The notes below the pieces were generated by a model. The model was not told where the DNA came from, did no database searches, and saw only the letters and a list, made by a program, of their open reading frames with translations. From positions 1-29,053 of the IMG/VR virus record IMGVR_UViG_3300017757_000092: DNA of 29,053 bases. One strand, 5' to 3'. This document shows positions 8,678 through 15,719 of this stretch, piece after piece (the stretch's first letter is position 1; each line of letters begins with the position of its first letter). Made by a program: the position numbers and the translations under genes. This DNA comes from a virus.

Positions 8678-8962
8678 CTAAAATGGTATTTCATCATTAA
8701 GATCATCATCCTTTTTCTCAGGGATGCTTGCCCTAACACTCATGTAAGGCTGACCAGATTTTGCGATGTTTTCCCAACAGGCAAGATCAATCTTAAAATG
8801 TTCGTTAGCATACTTACTAGCGTTTGATTTGATCTCGGCTACAATCTGTTTAACCATATCAATACTTAGCTCAATATTGCCAGTATGGTCTGGTTGACTT
8901 TCTTTTGTTTTGTTTTTTTGTTTAAACAATACACCGCTTGGTTTTTTTAGTTGCTCTGTCAT
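8678..8962 (-). CDS. Candidate ssDNA-binding protein with SSB-like C-terminal tail
   Basis: A 94-residue protein ending DDDLNDEIPF. This closely resembles the acidic tip of bacterial SSB (DDDIPF), the segment through which SSB docks partner proteins. The central part (ELSIDMVKQIV, then IDLACWENIAKSGQPYMSVRASIPE) has the beta-strand look of small OB-like phage proteins, and 'PYMSVRA' resembles DUF736-type sequences. The N-terminus is lysine-rich. Its ATG overlaps the upstream stop (ATGA). Being two genes downstream of the Erf annealing protein supports a role on single-stranded DNA. The fold assignment is inference; the tail is directly visible. Confidence 0.65.
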   Translation of the reverse strand: MTEQLKKPSGVLFKQKNKTKESQPDHTGNIELSIDMVKQIVAEIKSNASKYANEHFKIDLACWENIAKSGQPYMSVRASIPEKKDDDLNDEIPF

Positions 8963-9219
8963 GATAGTTCCTTCTTTTTATATTTGAGCTTATCTATTAC
9001 TGACTCGTATGAGGTCAGGCTTTCGTGTTGTGCGAGGTTAATAGACCTCTTATTTGCATTAGCAAATTTCTGTAATTGTTCGACACTCTTTGCTCCATCT
9101 ATCCAAGCGCAAAGAACGTCAGCCCATGAATGCCAATCATAAAATCTAAATGGGGTTTTGTATTTCTTATCCCATGAAATAGTATTTTTGATAACACCCA
9201 AAGGCTTGTCGTCTTCCAT
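8959..9219 (-). CDS. Hypothetical protein (86 aa) in recombination operon
   Basis: No recognised family. It contains an aromatic cluster (RFYDWHSWADVLCAWIDG) and ends in a basic helix (DKLKYKKKELS). The start overlaps the Erf stop by one base (TAATG) and the stop overlaps the next ATG, so it is firmly part of the operon between the annealing protein and the SSB-tailed protein. Co-translation with them hints at a role in the same complex, which is inference. Confidence 0.7.
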   Translation of the reverse strand: MEDDKPLGVIKNTISWDKKYKTPFRFYDWHSWADVLCAWIDGAKSVEQLQKFANANKRSINLAQHESLTSYESVIDKLKYKKKELS

Positions 9220-9740
9220 TAAAAATCTAAGCCATCAATTTCAGTTACGGCCTGTTCTTTTTTTTCGGGTAAATTCCCTGAAGGTTCCGCCGGGGGACTT
9301 GGTTTGTTTTCGGGTTTTTGTTCAATTGAACTTTTTTTAGGTTTAGTTCCTGATGCTTTATTTCCATCGTCATCGTCAGGATTTTCATCTGGCTCCATAC
9401 CAGACAAGCTAAGTAACCCATATCGCTTCGCGTATGTAACCGCGCTACCCACGCCCTGCATATTATTCTTATCCAACTCAAGATAAATTTTACTAGAGAA
9501 AATCTCACCTGTTATATGAACAAATTTTGTATCGACAAAATGACCAAGCTCATCTTTGCCGCCCGACTGAACGAGGGCAAAACCATTCTTATGTAAAGCA
9601 GGTTTTATTGCACTAATACAGCTATCCAAACTAGCATACTTATTGCCAAGATATGCGTTTGTCATATCCTTATTAGGTGTCTGAAATTCTTGTTGAGCTT
9701 TTTGAAGGCTCTCAACAGCCTTTGCGAAATTGGCACTCAT
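9219..9740 (-). CDS. erf: Erf-family single-strand annealing recombinase
   Basis: The N-terminal 110 residues match the ERF family: helices FAKAVESLQKAQQEF, then NAYLGNKYASLDSCISAIKPALHKNGFALVQ, then strands (HFVDTKFVHITGEIF) and AVTYAKRYGLLSLSGM. The last 60 residues are an acidic and proline-rich linker (DENPDDDDG, PSPPAEPSG) that ends in a hydrophobic acidic tip, EIDGLDF. The enzyme anneals complementary single strands, normally beside a 5'-3' exonuclease, which is exactly its upstream neighbour. The start at 9740 is chosen over the ATG at 9752 because GGAG lies six bases before it and it forms an ATGA overlap with the exonuclease stop. The dispersed palindrome at 9320 lies within its linker-coding part. 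Confidence 0.88.
   Translation of the reverse strand: MSANFAKAVESLQKAQQEFQTPNKDMTNAYLGNKYASLDSCISAIKPALHKNGFALVQSGGKDELGHFVDTKFVHITGEIFSSKIYLELDKNNMQGVGSAVTYAKRYGLLSLSGMEPDENPDDDDGNKASGTKPKKSSIEQKPENKPSPPAEPSGNLPEKKEQAVTEIDGLDF
9320..9331. repeat. 12-bp dispersed palindrome GTTCAATTGAAC, copy 4
   Basis: Exact copy inside the Erf gene's linker region. On the coding strand it reads Ser-Ser-Ile-Glu-Gln, the same frame as in the giant gene. Confidence 0.9.
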
Positions 9741-10624
9741 GTTTTTCTCCATCCGTTAAACTGATCGCAATACTCTGAAACAGAACAATATCCTTCGCAC
9801 CTAGTTCTTTCACCTTGTCGAAATTCAATTGCTAAGTTTTTATTATCACCAATATAATCTTTGGCTTCTTCTTCGGAATTAAGAACTCTTTTGGCTCTTA
9901 CCTTCCCTTTCTCTTTAACTGCAAATGTATCTGGTTTTGCCCACATTTCTTCTGAGCTACACAATGGCAGTCTATCCTCAGTGTCGTACATAATCTGTGC
10001 GTCCTGATGATGGGTAATTCTTTCATGGATATAATCGTTAGATTTTCTTCCAGACCAAACAGGAAGCTCTACAATCACTATGGGAGCTTGTGGGTAGTCT
10101 TTGTCAAACAAAGCCTTCTTCCTCTGCCAGTCACGCAGTATGGCACAGATGCGTAAGCTGCTTACATCTCTGCCCCTATTCTTTCCGTCTATAGAATTTT
10201 TGATGAGCCAAGCATAACAATTCTGCTGTAAAGCCCATTCATCTTTCCCAAGAATAACTGACCAAGCTGAAGTAACTTTATAATCTGTAATTCGAACAGT
10301 GCCATCATCCAAAAGTTCCTGATGGTCTATTGCTCCACTAAGCGTCCACCCAAGTGCCTGACCAAACAACCGTTCCTCGATTGTTACGTCATCAGTATTC
10401 TTTGAGCTTTCTAAAATATGGTGGACTGCTGTACCGAATAGAGGCCAGATCATATCGACAACATCTGCTTCTAATTTGTCGGCATGAAGATCCTTCATGA
10501 TTCGAACACGAGGACTATCAATTAATGTTGTTACGCTGATATCAGCTTTGCCCTTCGTGTACTTGTCATCACGGGCAAAATTGACAAAAGAATCTGGTAA
10601 CCCAGTTTTGTTTGTTATTTTCAT
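9737..10624 (-). CDS. PD-(D/E)XK exonuclease (RecB/Cas4-like)
   Basis: A 295-residue nuclease with the core motifs visible: GTAVHHILE (residues 64-72, the helix before the active site), LSGAID with D100, ITDYKV with D114 and K116, and QQNCYAW with Q134 and Y137 (the QxxxY motif). The C-terminus carries cysteines at 276, 280 and 286, reminiscent of the Fe-S cluster in Cas4/AddB-type enzymes, but no obvious fourth N-terminal cysteine is seen. It probably resects DNA ends to feed the Erf annealing protein encoded immediately downstream. It is the first gene of the left operon; GGAG lies six bases before the ATG, and a candidate promoter lies at 10646-10674. Confidence 0.85.
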   Translation of the reverse strand: MKITNKTGLPDSFVNFARDDKYTKGKADISVTTLIDSPRVRIMKDLHADKLEADVVDMIWPLFGTAVHHILESSKNTDDVTIEERLFGQALGWTLSGAIDHQELLDDGTVRITDYKVTSAWSVILGKDEWALQQNCYAWLIKNSIDGKNRGRDVSSLRICAILRDWQRKKALFDKDYPQAPIVIVELPVWSGRKSNDYIHERITHHQDAQIMYDTEDRLPLCSSEEMWAKPDTFAVKEKGKVRAKRVLNSEEEAKDYIGDNKNLAIEFRQGERTRCEGYCSVSEYCDQFNGWRKT

Positions 10625-10645
10625 TGTTTACTCCGAACATCTATG

Positions 10646-10674
10646 CTTAAATCATATTATTAATTGGGGGTCAA
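10646..10674 (-). promoter_or_regulatory. Candidate promoter of the left early operon
   Basis: On the minus strand, TTGACC (10669-10674) is separated by 17 bases from TTTAAG (10646-10651), a near-consensus -35 with a weaker -10. It lies 22 bases before the exonuclease ATG, in the short gap between divergent genes. Confidence 0.45.
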
Positions 10675-10683
10675 TAGGGTTTT

Positions 10684-11058
10684 TTGGGGTATACTTCGTT
10701 AACAATTTATGGCGAACCTGCCAGTAAAGCAAATAGTCGTAAGGCTGTTTTGATTGGGGGTAAGCCTAGGTTTATAAAATCAAAAAAAGCTTTGGACTAT
10801 GTCAAAGCCTTTGATTCGCAATGCCCAGTTCTCGATCATTTAATTACCGAAGATGTAAAAGTTGAGATGATAATTTATTACGCATCAAGAAGACCTGATC
10901 TTGATGAGAGCCTGATTCTCGATTGTATGCAAAATAAGATTTATGCCAATGATCGTCAGGTAAAACAGAAGATGATTTACTGGCAATTGGATAAAGAGAA
11001 TCCTAGAACTATTATTCGCGTGAGCGCGTGTAATATAAATAATATAATTAATATATAA
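10684..11058 (+). CDS. rusA: RusA-type Holliday junction resolvase
   Basis: A 124-residue protein fitting the RusA family: LTIYGEPASKANSRKAV at the start (the family's 'G.P..K.R.R' region), a central strand VKVEMIIYYASRRPDLDE, then the metal-binding acidic set in RPDLDESLILDCMQNKIYANDRQV, and a final RTIIRVSA strand. It would cut four-way junctions left by recombination or replication before packaging. The only upstream start is TTG at 10684 (a stop lies 12 bases earlier) with a weak AGGG, so translation may be inefficient. Its last codons (NINNIINI) run into the TA-rich tract before the primase gene. It diverges from the exonuclease. Confidence 0.8.
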   Translation: MGYTSLTIYGEPASKANSRKAVLIGGKPRFIKSKKALDYVKAFDSQCPVLDHLITEDVKVEMIIYYASRRPDLDESLILDCMQNKIYANDRQVKQKMIYWQLDKENPRTIIRVSACNINNIINI

Positions 11059-11109
11059 TATATATAATATATCTCTCTCTCTAAGAGAGAGATTATATAG
11101 TATTTATAT
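11036..11109. repeat. TA-rich tract with CTCTCT/AGAGAG hairpin, copy 1
   Basis: About 70 bases of nearly pure A/T surround TCTCTCTC-TAA-GAGAGAGA (11074-11092), an 8-bp stem with a 3-base loop. A closely similar element occurs at 22165-22275 before the large terminase gene. Both precede a plus-strand gene with a further palindrome near its start. Confidence 0.8.
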
Positions 11110-11119
11110 ATAGGGGTAA

Positions 11120-11135
11120 CCACTAAATTTAGTGG
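11120..11135. promoter_or_regulatory. 16-bp perfect palindrome at the primase start
   Basis: CCACTAAATTTAGTGG ends two bases before the TTG start codon. It could be an operator, or an RNA hairpin occupying the place where the ribosome site should be; no normal ribosome site is visible for the TTG. Confidence 0.6.
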
Positions 11136-11136
11136 C

Positions 11137-12963
11137 TTGACTGACTGGCACTCTGAAATCTATGCTAGACGGATCAGAGTAGGAAATAACGTGCAAGTAG
11201 AACAAGAATTGCGCGGTCAGGCTAACAGGTTAGGTCAAGGTCAATATAAAATATCATGCCCAAGCTGTGGTCACAGCCGCAAAAAGAAAAACGAAAAGAC
11301 TTTATCATTTAGGATAGATGGCGATAAGGCGCTGTACCATTGTTGGCACTGCGGTATGAACGGCATTGTTCCTTTGCGTGATGAGTTGCCAAAAATAAAA
11401 ATTCAGAGAAGGGTAGAAGTAGTGTCCGTTGCAAAAAAAATTGAGACATCTCCACTTGGCGAGAACGCGATAAGCTTTCTGCGTCACAGGGGCATCTCGG
11501 AAGAGACCGCCAAAAAAGTAAATCTAAAATACGCTAAAAATTATATACAATCTGCTAAAGCAGAAGTTGATTGTATACTTTTTCCATACACAAATAAGGG
11601 TGAGGATTACGCTCAAAAAATTAGATCGATTGAAGGAAAAGGTTTTTCCTGCAACGGTGCGCCTCAAACTTTTTTTAACATTGATAACGTTGAGCAAGGC
11701 AAAGATCTTATAATTTGTGAAGGCGAAATGGATGCATTGGCACTTATCGAAGCAGGGTATACAAGCTCTGTTTCGGTTCCAAATGGTGCAGTAATGAAGG
11801 TTGCCGAAAATCAAGTTGACCCGAAAGAAGATAATAAATTCAAGTTCTTATGGAATGCGAAGAAGCAAATTGATGAGGCAGGAAAAATTATAATCGCAAC
11901 TGACGCTGATGATGCAGGTCAAGCTATGGCTGAAGAAATTGCAAGGCGCATTGGTAAGGATAAAGTTTTTAAAATTCATTATCCAGAGGGCTGTAAAGAC
12001 GCCAACGATGTTCTTTTGAAGCACGGTAAAGATGGTGTGGATAGCTTAATTACTGGGGCATCACCTTGGCCTGTTGCAGGTCTTTTTGATGCCAAACATT
12101 TCTTTGAGGACGTTGATGAGATCTATGAAAAGGGGGTGGGTTCAGGTGTATCAACTGGCTACAAAAATGTAGACGAATTGTATTCAATTGTTGAAGGTCA
12201 GCTTACGGTAGTGACTGGTCACCCAAGCTCTGGCAAATCAGAATTTATAGATCAATTGATGGTAAACTTGGCGGAGCGTGAGGGATGGAAGTTTGCAATT
12301 TGTAGTTTTGAAAACGAGCCACGAATACACATTGCCAAGTTGATAAGTAAGTTTTTACGACTGCCGTTCTTTGATGGTAAAACACCAAGAATGACAAAAG
12401 AAGAAATGGAGGGGGGAAAGCAATTTGTTCAATCGAACTTTTCTTTTCTCTATCAAGCTGATGGAACTTTATCATCTGTTGATAGCATTATCGAGCGATT
12501 GAAGGTTGCCGTTCTACGGCATGGAATAAGGGGAGCAATCATAGACCCTTATAATTATATTCAGAAGGATAAATCAGATACTTCTGAAACAGAATGGGTA
12601 TCAGATGTTCTGACACGATTAAGAGTTTTCGCACAAGCACACGGGATACATTTATGGTTTGTAGCGCACCCAACTAAGATGATGCGTGATAGTAACGGAG
12701 AAGTACCTGCCCCGAAGGGATACGATATATCTGGGTCAGCCGCTTGGTTTGCTAAGGCTGATGTTGGCCTCACGGTACACAGACCTGATCCTGTACATTC
12801 TGCTTTATCAAAAATAATTGTGTGGAAATGCCGCTTCTCTTGGGCGGGAAAGCAGGGTGATACTGAGCTTTCTTTCGATAGTCCTACTAGTACATACAAC
12901 TTACCTTACGCCACAAGTGTTGCGTCAATAGCACATGATTTAGATTTGGATATTGATCTATGA
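11137..12963 (+). CDS. Twinkle/T7 gp4-like primase-helicase
   Basis: Domains in order: a zinc-ribbon with C41, C44, C69 and C72 (CPSCGH ... CWHCG) for primase template recognition; a TOPRIM core with CEGEMDAL (194-201) and the acidic triad IATDADDAG (253-261); then a RecA-like hexameric helicase with Walker A GHPSSGKSE (361-369), Walker B AIIDPYN (467-473) and the FVAHPTK motif (508-514). The length of 608 residues is typical of fused primase-helicases. It would unwind the fork and make primers. The listed start is TTG; a GTG at 11191 has AGGA six bases upstream and would remove 18 residues without touching the zinc site, so it is a serious alternative. The stop overlaps the next ATG. Confidence 0.93.
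   Translation: MTDWHSEIYARRIRVGNNVQVEQELRGQANRLGQGQYKISCPSCGHSRKKKNEKTLSFRIDGDKALYHCWHCGMNGIVPLRDELPKIKIQRRVEVVSVAKKIETSPLGENAISFLRHRGISEETAKKVNLKYAKNYIQSAKAEVDCILFPYTNKGEDYAQKIRSIEGKGFSCNGAPQTFFNIDNVEQGKDLIICEGEMDALALIEAGYTSSVSVPNGAVMKVAENQVDPKEDNKFKFLWNAKKQIDEAGKIIIATDADDAGQAMAEEIARRIGKDKVFKIHYPEGCKDANDVLLKHGKDGVDSLITGASPWPVAGLFDAKHFFEDVDEIYEKGVGSGVSTGYKNVDELYSIVEGQLTVVTGHPSSGKSEFIDQLMVNLAEREGWKFAICSFENEPRIHIAKLISKFLRLPFFDGKTPRMTKEEMEGGKQFVQSNFSFLYQADGTLSSVDSIIERLKVAVLRHGIRGAIIDPYNYIQKDKSDTSETEWVSDVLTRLRVFAQAHGIHLWFVAHPTKMMRDSNGEVPAPKGYDISGSAAWFAKADVGLTVHRPDPVHSALSKIIVWKCRFSWAGKQGDTELSFDSPTSTYNLPYATSVASIAHDLDLDIDL
12427..12438. repeat. Dispersed palindrome, one-mismatch copy
   Basis: GTTCAATCGAAC differs from the exact word at one central base and lies inside the primase-helicase gene, in a reading frame different from the Ser-Ser-Ile-Glu one. 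It may be chance or a decayed site. Confidence 0.45.
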
Positions 12964-13112
12964 GTAAGTACGTTACTGTAAGAGAGGGCGATAAGTGTGT
13001 GAATTTACACGTTTATTCAAATGGAGAAGAAGTAGAGGTGATAAGTATAGATATTAGAACCACTCTAAATCTTATAAAAGATTTGTCTGACAAACTAAAC
13101 AAAAGTGTTTGA
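12960..13112 (+). CDS. Small protein (50 aa) coupled to primase-helicase
   Basis: The ATG overlaps the primase-helicase TGA (ATGA). The product starts MSKYVTVREGDKCVNLHVYS and ends KDLSDKLNKSV: short beta-strands followed by one helix, without cysteines in a metal pattern. It is the last gene before the strong terminator at 13208. It is not recognised; a helicase partner or regulator is a guess from translational coupling. Confidence 0.65.
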   Translation: MSKYVTVREGDKCVNLHVYSNGEEVEVISIDIRTTLNLIKDLSDKLNKSV

Positions 13113-13207
13113 CGTTAATATGTGCGAGTGCTAGATCTTGTGGCAGGACATTTGTTTTTCACTTCCGCTTGTTGTGAACTGACGATAATCCTGCTCTGAA
13201 CGGATCT

Positions 13208-13234
13208 GAGGTGGCTTAGGCCACCTCTTTTTTT
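13208..13234 (+). terminator. Rho-independent terminator of the primase-helicase unit
   Basis: GAGGTGGC-TTAG-GCCACCTC forms a perfect 8-bp stem with a 4-base loop, followed by seven T. The dispersed palindrome begins at the next base. The gap 13113-13401 otherwise holds only the opposing terminator and a minor CAGTAA/TTACTG inverted repeat (13298-13321); I see no gene or tRNA in it. Confidence 0.92.
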
Positions 13235-13246
13235 GTTCAATTGAAC
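13235..13246. repeat. 12-bp dispersed palindrome GTTCAATTGAAC, copy 5
   Basis: Exact copy directly abutting the T tract of the plus-strand terminator and followed by TTTT. It lies between two converging transcription units. Confidence 0.92.
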
Positions 13247-13256
13247 TTTTATAATT

Positions 13257-13285
13257 TAGGGGAGAAGGCTGACACTTCTCCCCTA
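13257..13285 (-). terminator. Terminator hairpin of the converging minus-strand unit
   Basis: AGGGGAGAAG and CTTCTCCCCT pair over 10 bp around a 7-base loop. On the minus strand it is followed by an A/T-rich tail (AAATTATAAAAG) with few consecutive T. It would stop transcription from the genes ending at 13402. Confidence 0.65.
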
Positions 13286-13401
13286 GTGTAAGATCACCAG
13301 TAAAGGTTCAGGCTCTTACTGCTATGGTTAAGGACTGTTCGTCATTTCACATGTTCAGTTCGCCCTCAGCGCACTCATAGCTTACGCATAATTAGTGTTC
13401 C

Positions 13402-13716
13402 TTATTTTTTTGTAGGAAGGTTATATTTTGTTATTAAGCTGCTGATATACTTTATGTTTTCATATAAAGATTTAGCTACTTGCCTAGGTGATTTACCCTC
13501 AGCCAACATGTTATTAACTATTTTTGCCTGTTTTGGTAACTGAGGTTTCTTTACTGGTTTTGTACTTTTGAAAAAAGATTTTATTCTAAGCTCAGGCTTC
13601 TCGGAAAGATCTTTTTGGTTTTGTATTAACCAAGCTTTTTTATACGCTTCTTCATATCTTATTTTGTGCGCTTCATCTCTGTATTCGAAGCCTTTTGTTC
13701 TAGCTACAATGCCCAT
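13402..13716 (-). CDS. Hypothetical protein with C-terminal helix-turn-helix-like segment
   Basis: A 104-residue, very basic protein. The last 40 residues (IVNNMLAEGKSPRQVAKSLYENIKYISSLITKY) have the pattern of a resolvase-type helix-turn-helix: a helix, 'GKSPRQVAKSL', then a recognition helix. The N-terminus (EAHKIRYEEAYKKAW) is an amphipathic helix. A GGGAG site precedes the ATG, which overlaps the previous gene by 13 bases. It may bind DNA as a late-acting regulator; no target is known. It is the last gene of its operon. Confidence 0.7.
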   Translation of the reverse strand: MGIVARTKGFEYRDEAHKIRYEEAYKKAWLIQNQKDLSEKPELRIKSFFKSTKPVKKPQLPKQAKIVNNMLAEGKSPRQVAKSLYENIKYISSLITKYNLPTKK

Positions 13717-13919
13717 GATCTTCTCCCATTTTCTATAGAGACACCTGATTTTTTTAAATTTTCTACATAATCGTCAAGCTCCTCACGCGCAGCGAAAAGC
13801 TCCTGTTCTATTCGCGGCCTAGCATCACTTCGTCTGCTTTCATCCGCGAGGTTATCCACCTGTCTTTTTAACCATTTCAATTGACTGGCTTGAAACATGG
13901 TTAACTGCTCATCTCCCAT
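13704..13919 (-). CDS. Small coiled-coil protein (71 aa)
   Basis: Mostly helix: QLKWLKRQVDNLADESRR, then RIEQELFAAREELDDYVENL, heptad-like and charged. No known domain. The ATG directly follows the TGA of the upstream gene, and the end overlaps the next gene, so it sits firmly in the operon. It could be a small oligomerising adaptor; this is inference. Confidence 0.7.
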   Translation of the reverse strand: MGDEQLTMFQASQLKWLKRQVDNLADESRRSDARPRIEQELFAAREELDDYVENLKKSGVSIENGRRSWAL

Positions 13920-14090
13920 TCATTTTATCTCCCAAATGTTTTCTACTGTCCAGTCGTGACCCTCATCGGTTTGCTCCCAATCCGCTTCACAGTCACCCTT
14001 TGCTATCTTCCAAGCTTCTTCTTCGGTATCGGCTTCGATAACAGCGGCATATCCCACATCACATGTGGCGGTTACTTTATATTTTGGCAT
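13920..14090 (-). CDS. Small DpnD/PcfM-like protein (56 aa)
   Basis: The product begins MPKYKVTATCDVGYAAVIEA and continues DTEEEAWKIA, the strand-then-'EA.teEEA..iA' pattern of the small DpnD/PcfM-like family of unknown function; the end is tryptophan-rich (DWTVENIWEIK). GGAGAAG stands just before the ATG, and the stop touches the next gene's start. The ORF is short but its overlaps, codon phase and ribosome site all support it. Confidence 0.75.
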   Translation of the reverse strand: MPKYKVTATCDVGYAAVIEADTEEEAWKIAKGDCEADWEQTDEGHDWTVENIWEIK

Positions 14091-14099
14091 TTACTTCTC

Positions 14100-14306
14100 C
14101 TACCAAGGTCTGATTTTAGGTCTAACTACATGTGATGCGACCTCGCTAACGTCACAATGACCTTCTGTTGCATTTAGCTGATCGTAGAGAGAGTTGTTGG
14201 TCATAAGAAAATCCCAACATTCTTTCTCACTATTTAACCAAATACTAAACTCCATCTGATATTCTAAAAAAGGATATACGATGGTCAAAATGGTGTAATA
14301 CTCCAT
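14100..14306 (-). CDS. Hypothetical protein (68 aa)
   Basis: A small protein with a hydrophobic and aromatic N-terminus (YYTILTIVYPFLEY) and a polar C-terminal half. The N-terminal run is too interrupted by charged residues to call a membrane helix. Its ATG overlaps the upstream stop by one base (TGATG). Not recognised. Confidence 0.65.
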   Translation of the reverse strand: MEYYTILTIVYPFLEYQMEFSIWLNSEKECWDFLMTNNSLYDQLNATEGHCDVSEVASHVVRPKIRPW

Positions 14307-14500
14307 CAGATAAAATACTCCTCAAGTCTAGCTTGAGCGATAAGCTGTTGCACATAAACTGTGTTGCACCACTCATCATTGTCTATGAGAAATTCTGCTT
14401 GCAATCTTTCTCGCTCATCACACTCACCATCAATATACTTGCTGATAAGAATGCCACGCTGAACTAAATCAGTGTCTCCAACTTTAATACTCACGTTCAT
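14306..14500 (-). CDS. Hypothetical acidic protein (64 aa)
   Basis: The ATG at 14500 has AAAGGA just upstream and is preferred over the TTG at 14515. The product starts MNVSIKVGDTDLVQRGILIS and is rich in Asp and Glu (DGECDERERLQAEF, DNDEW), ending in a helical segment. No family recognised; small acidic early proteins of phages often bind host proteins, but nothing here shows that. It overlaps the upstream gene by 17 bases. Confidence 0.65.
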   Translation of the reverse strand: MNVSIKVGDTDLVQRGILISKYIDGECDERERLQAEFLIDNDEWCNTVYVQQLIAQARLEEYFI

Positions 14501-14702
14501 ATATTCCTTTCTCAATTATCTTAACAATAAAATAGTCATCACCAAGCATGTCTATAATCTGGTCTCTATGATACGCCATAATGTAAACAAAATCAGATTT
14601 TTCTTCTGCCCAATCATCAAGGGTTTCAGATGTTCTTATGGATCTCGTGTGGCGCTTTAATTCAACTTGAAATCTTTGCATTCCACCTTTTAAATTACCC
14701 AT
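14484..14702 (-). CDS. Hypothetical protein (72 aa)
   Basis: The frame is open further upstream into the neighbouring gene, but the ATG at 14702 has AAGGAG six bases before it and is the likely start. The product is basic at the N-terminus (GMQRFQVELKRHTRSIR) and then helical and acidic (LDDWAEEKSDFVYIM, QIIDMLGDDYFIV). No family recognised. Confidence 0.65.
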   Translation of the reverse strand: MGNLKGGMQRFQVELKRHTRSIRTSETLDDWAEEKSDFVYIMAYHRDQIIDMLGDDYFIVKIIEKGIYEREY

Positions 14703-14712
14703 ATTTTTCTCC

Positions 14713-15588
14713 TTATGCTGCGGTTTTTTTAGGGGCATGATACCCCTTCTTAATTCCAAAGGCAGGATGCCCTGCCCAATAGCCATGAATCCATTTGTAT
14801 GGTTTACCATTTTTATACATCACATTCTTGTGATGCGGTTCAGCGGTTTTGGGGTGACCCCTGTTGTAATGAAGTGGCAAACGCCATCCACCACGCTCAC
14901 CTTCTTTGATCTCAACCGTATCCTCATCCACATTCCATGAAATTTGATGCCATGCTTCTAAAGGTATATCTTGCTCACGCTTCATTTGCTTTCTTTGCGC
15001 CCTTGTACCTGCCGGTTGGTTTACGATAAACTTAGGATTGTTTATTAATTCAAAAGCACCTGCCACTAAAAAACACGCATTAGCAAAAGGTTCATGCAAA
15101 TCTTCTGGCGTATCTTTTGGAAAATAAATACCATGATCAGGATGATAAGCACCTATTGGTCTCGGTGCTGCCAATGGAGCAGCCATAGTAATAGCGGTTG
15201 TTTTGTCTTCATAATATTCAGTAATAAAACCATAGTTTGGTACAGAATGAGTAGGTTCATTTGCCATGATAAGTTTGGTAAGATGGTTAATACGCATATA
15301 ACATATTCTGGAACATGGTCTGGTAAATTCACTAAATCGCATGGATGACCAATTGATTCCGTCAAACTGATTAGCATAATCTATTAGTATATCTTCAAAG
15401 CTATCGTTCATGAAGTATAGATCTGCACGTTTAATTTTTTCAACGGCATCCCTCATGAGCATTTTTTCATCAAAAGATAAGTCGCTTTTGTGATTAGGTT
15501 CTAATAAACCTCTATAAAGAGTTAAGGTATCACTGATGGTCTCAATAAAACCTGAACGATTACCTATTATTGGTTTATCTTCAGTCAT
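14713..15588 (-). CDS. Phage protein of unknown function with His/Trp-rich C-terminal motif
   Basis: A 291-residue soluble protein. The N-terminal two thirds are helical (DEKMLMRDAVEKIKRA, FANACFLVAGAFELI). The C-terminus has a conserved-looking motif: GGWRLPLHYNRGHPK, then KPYKWIHGYWAGHPAFG, close to the 'LH..RGH...Y......G..W..aH.RG' motif seen in proteins of other phages and plasmids of unknown function. The histidines could bind metal or nucleic acid. AGGAGA stands before the ATG. It heads a new operon segment: a terminator (15621-15650) and the dispersed palindrome (15609-15620) separate it from the gene before. Confidence 0.72.
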   Translation of the reverse strand: MTEDKPIIGNRSGFIETISDTLTLYRGLLEPNHKSDLSFDEKMLMRDAVEKIKRADLYFMNDSFEDILIDYANQFDGINWSSMRFSEFTRPCSRICYMRINHLTKLIMANEPTHSVPNYGFITEYYEDKTTAITMAAPLAAPRPIGAYHPDHGIYFPKDTPEDLHEPFANACFLVAGAFELINNPKFIVNQPAGTRAQRKQMKREQDIPLEAWHQISWNVDEDTVEIKEGERGGWRLPLHYNRGHPKTAEPHHKNVMYKNGKPYKWIHGYWAGHPAFGIKKGYHAPKKTAA

Positions 15589-15608
15589 AAAACTTCTCCT
15601 ATAAAAAA

Positions 15609-15620
15609 GTTCAATTGAAC
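15609..15620. repeat. 12-bp dispersed palindrome GTTCAATTGAAC, copy 6
   Basis: Exact copy flanked by A tracts on both sides. On the minus strand it lies between a terminator's T tract and the ribosome site of the next gene, the same arrangement as copy 7. Confidence 0.92.
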
Positions 15621-15650
15621 AAAAAAAAAGGGAGAGCCGCAGCTCCCCCC
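15621..15650 (-). terminator. Intrinsic terminator, minus strand
   Basis: A GC-rich hairpin (GGGAGAGC ... GCTCCC, one bulged base, 15630-15647) is followed on the minus strand by nine T. It lies downstream of the 252-residue gene. Confidence 0.85.
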
Positions 15651-15666
15651 AAGTTTTCTAGGCGTT

Positions 15667-15704
15667 CTGTAGGTAAGGCAGTAGAATGGATCTAATACCT
15701 ACAG
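15667..15704. repeat. 9-bp inverted repeat before the terminator
   Basis: CTGTAGGTA (15667-15675) and TACCTACAG (15696-15704) are perfect inverted repeats around a 20-base loop in the 3' untranslated part of the 252-residue gene. It could be an RNA stem that protects the 3' end, or a protein site. Confidence 0.6.
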
Positions 15705-15719
15705 TGAGTTTATCTTTGC

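Noticed and set aside
13113-13401. Possible tRNA or structured small RNA between converging operons
   Set aside because: No cloverleaf or CCA-ended acceptor can be drawn; the visible stems are the two terminators and one short inverted repeat.
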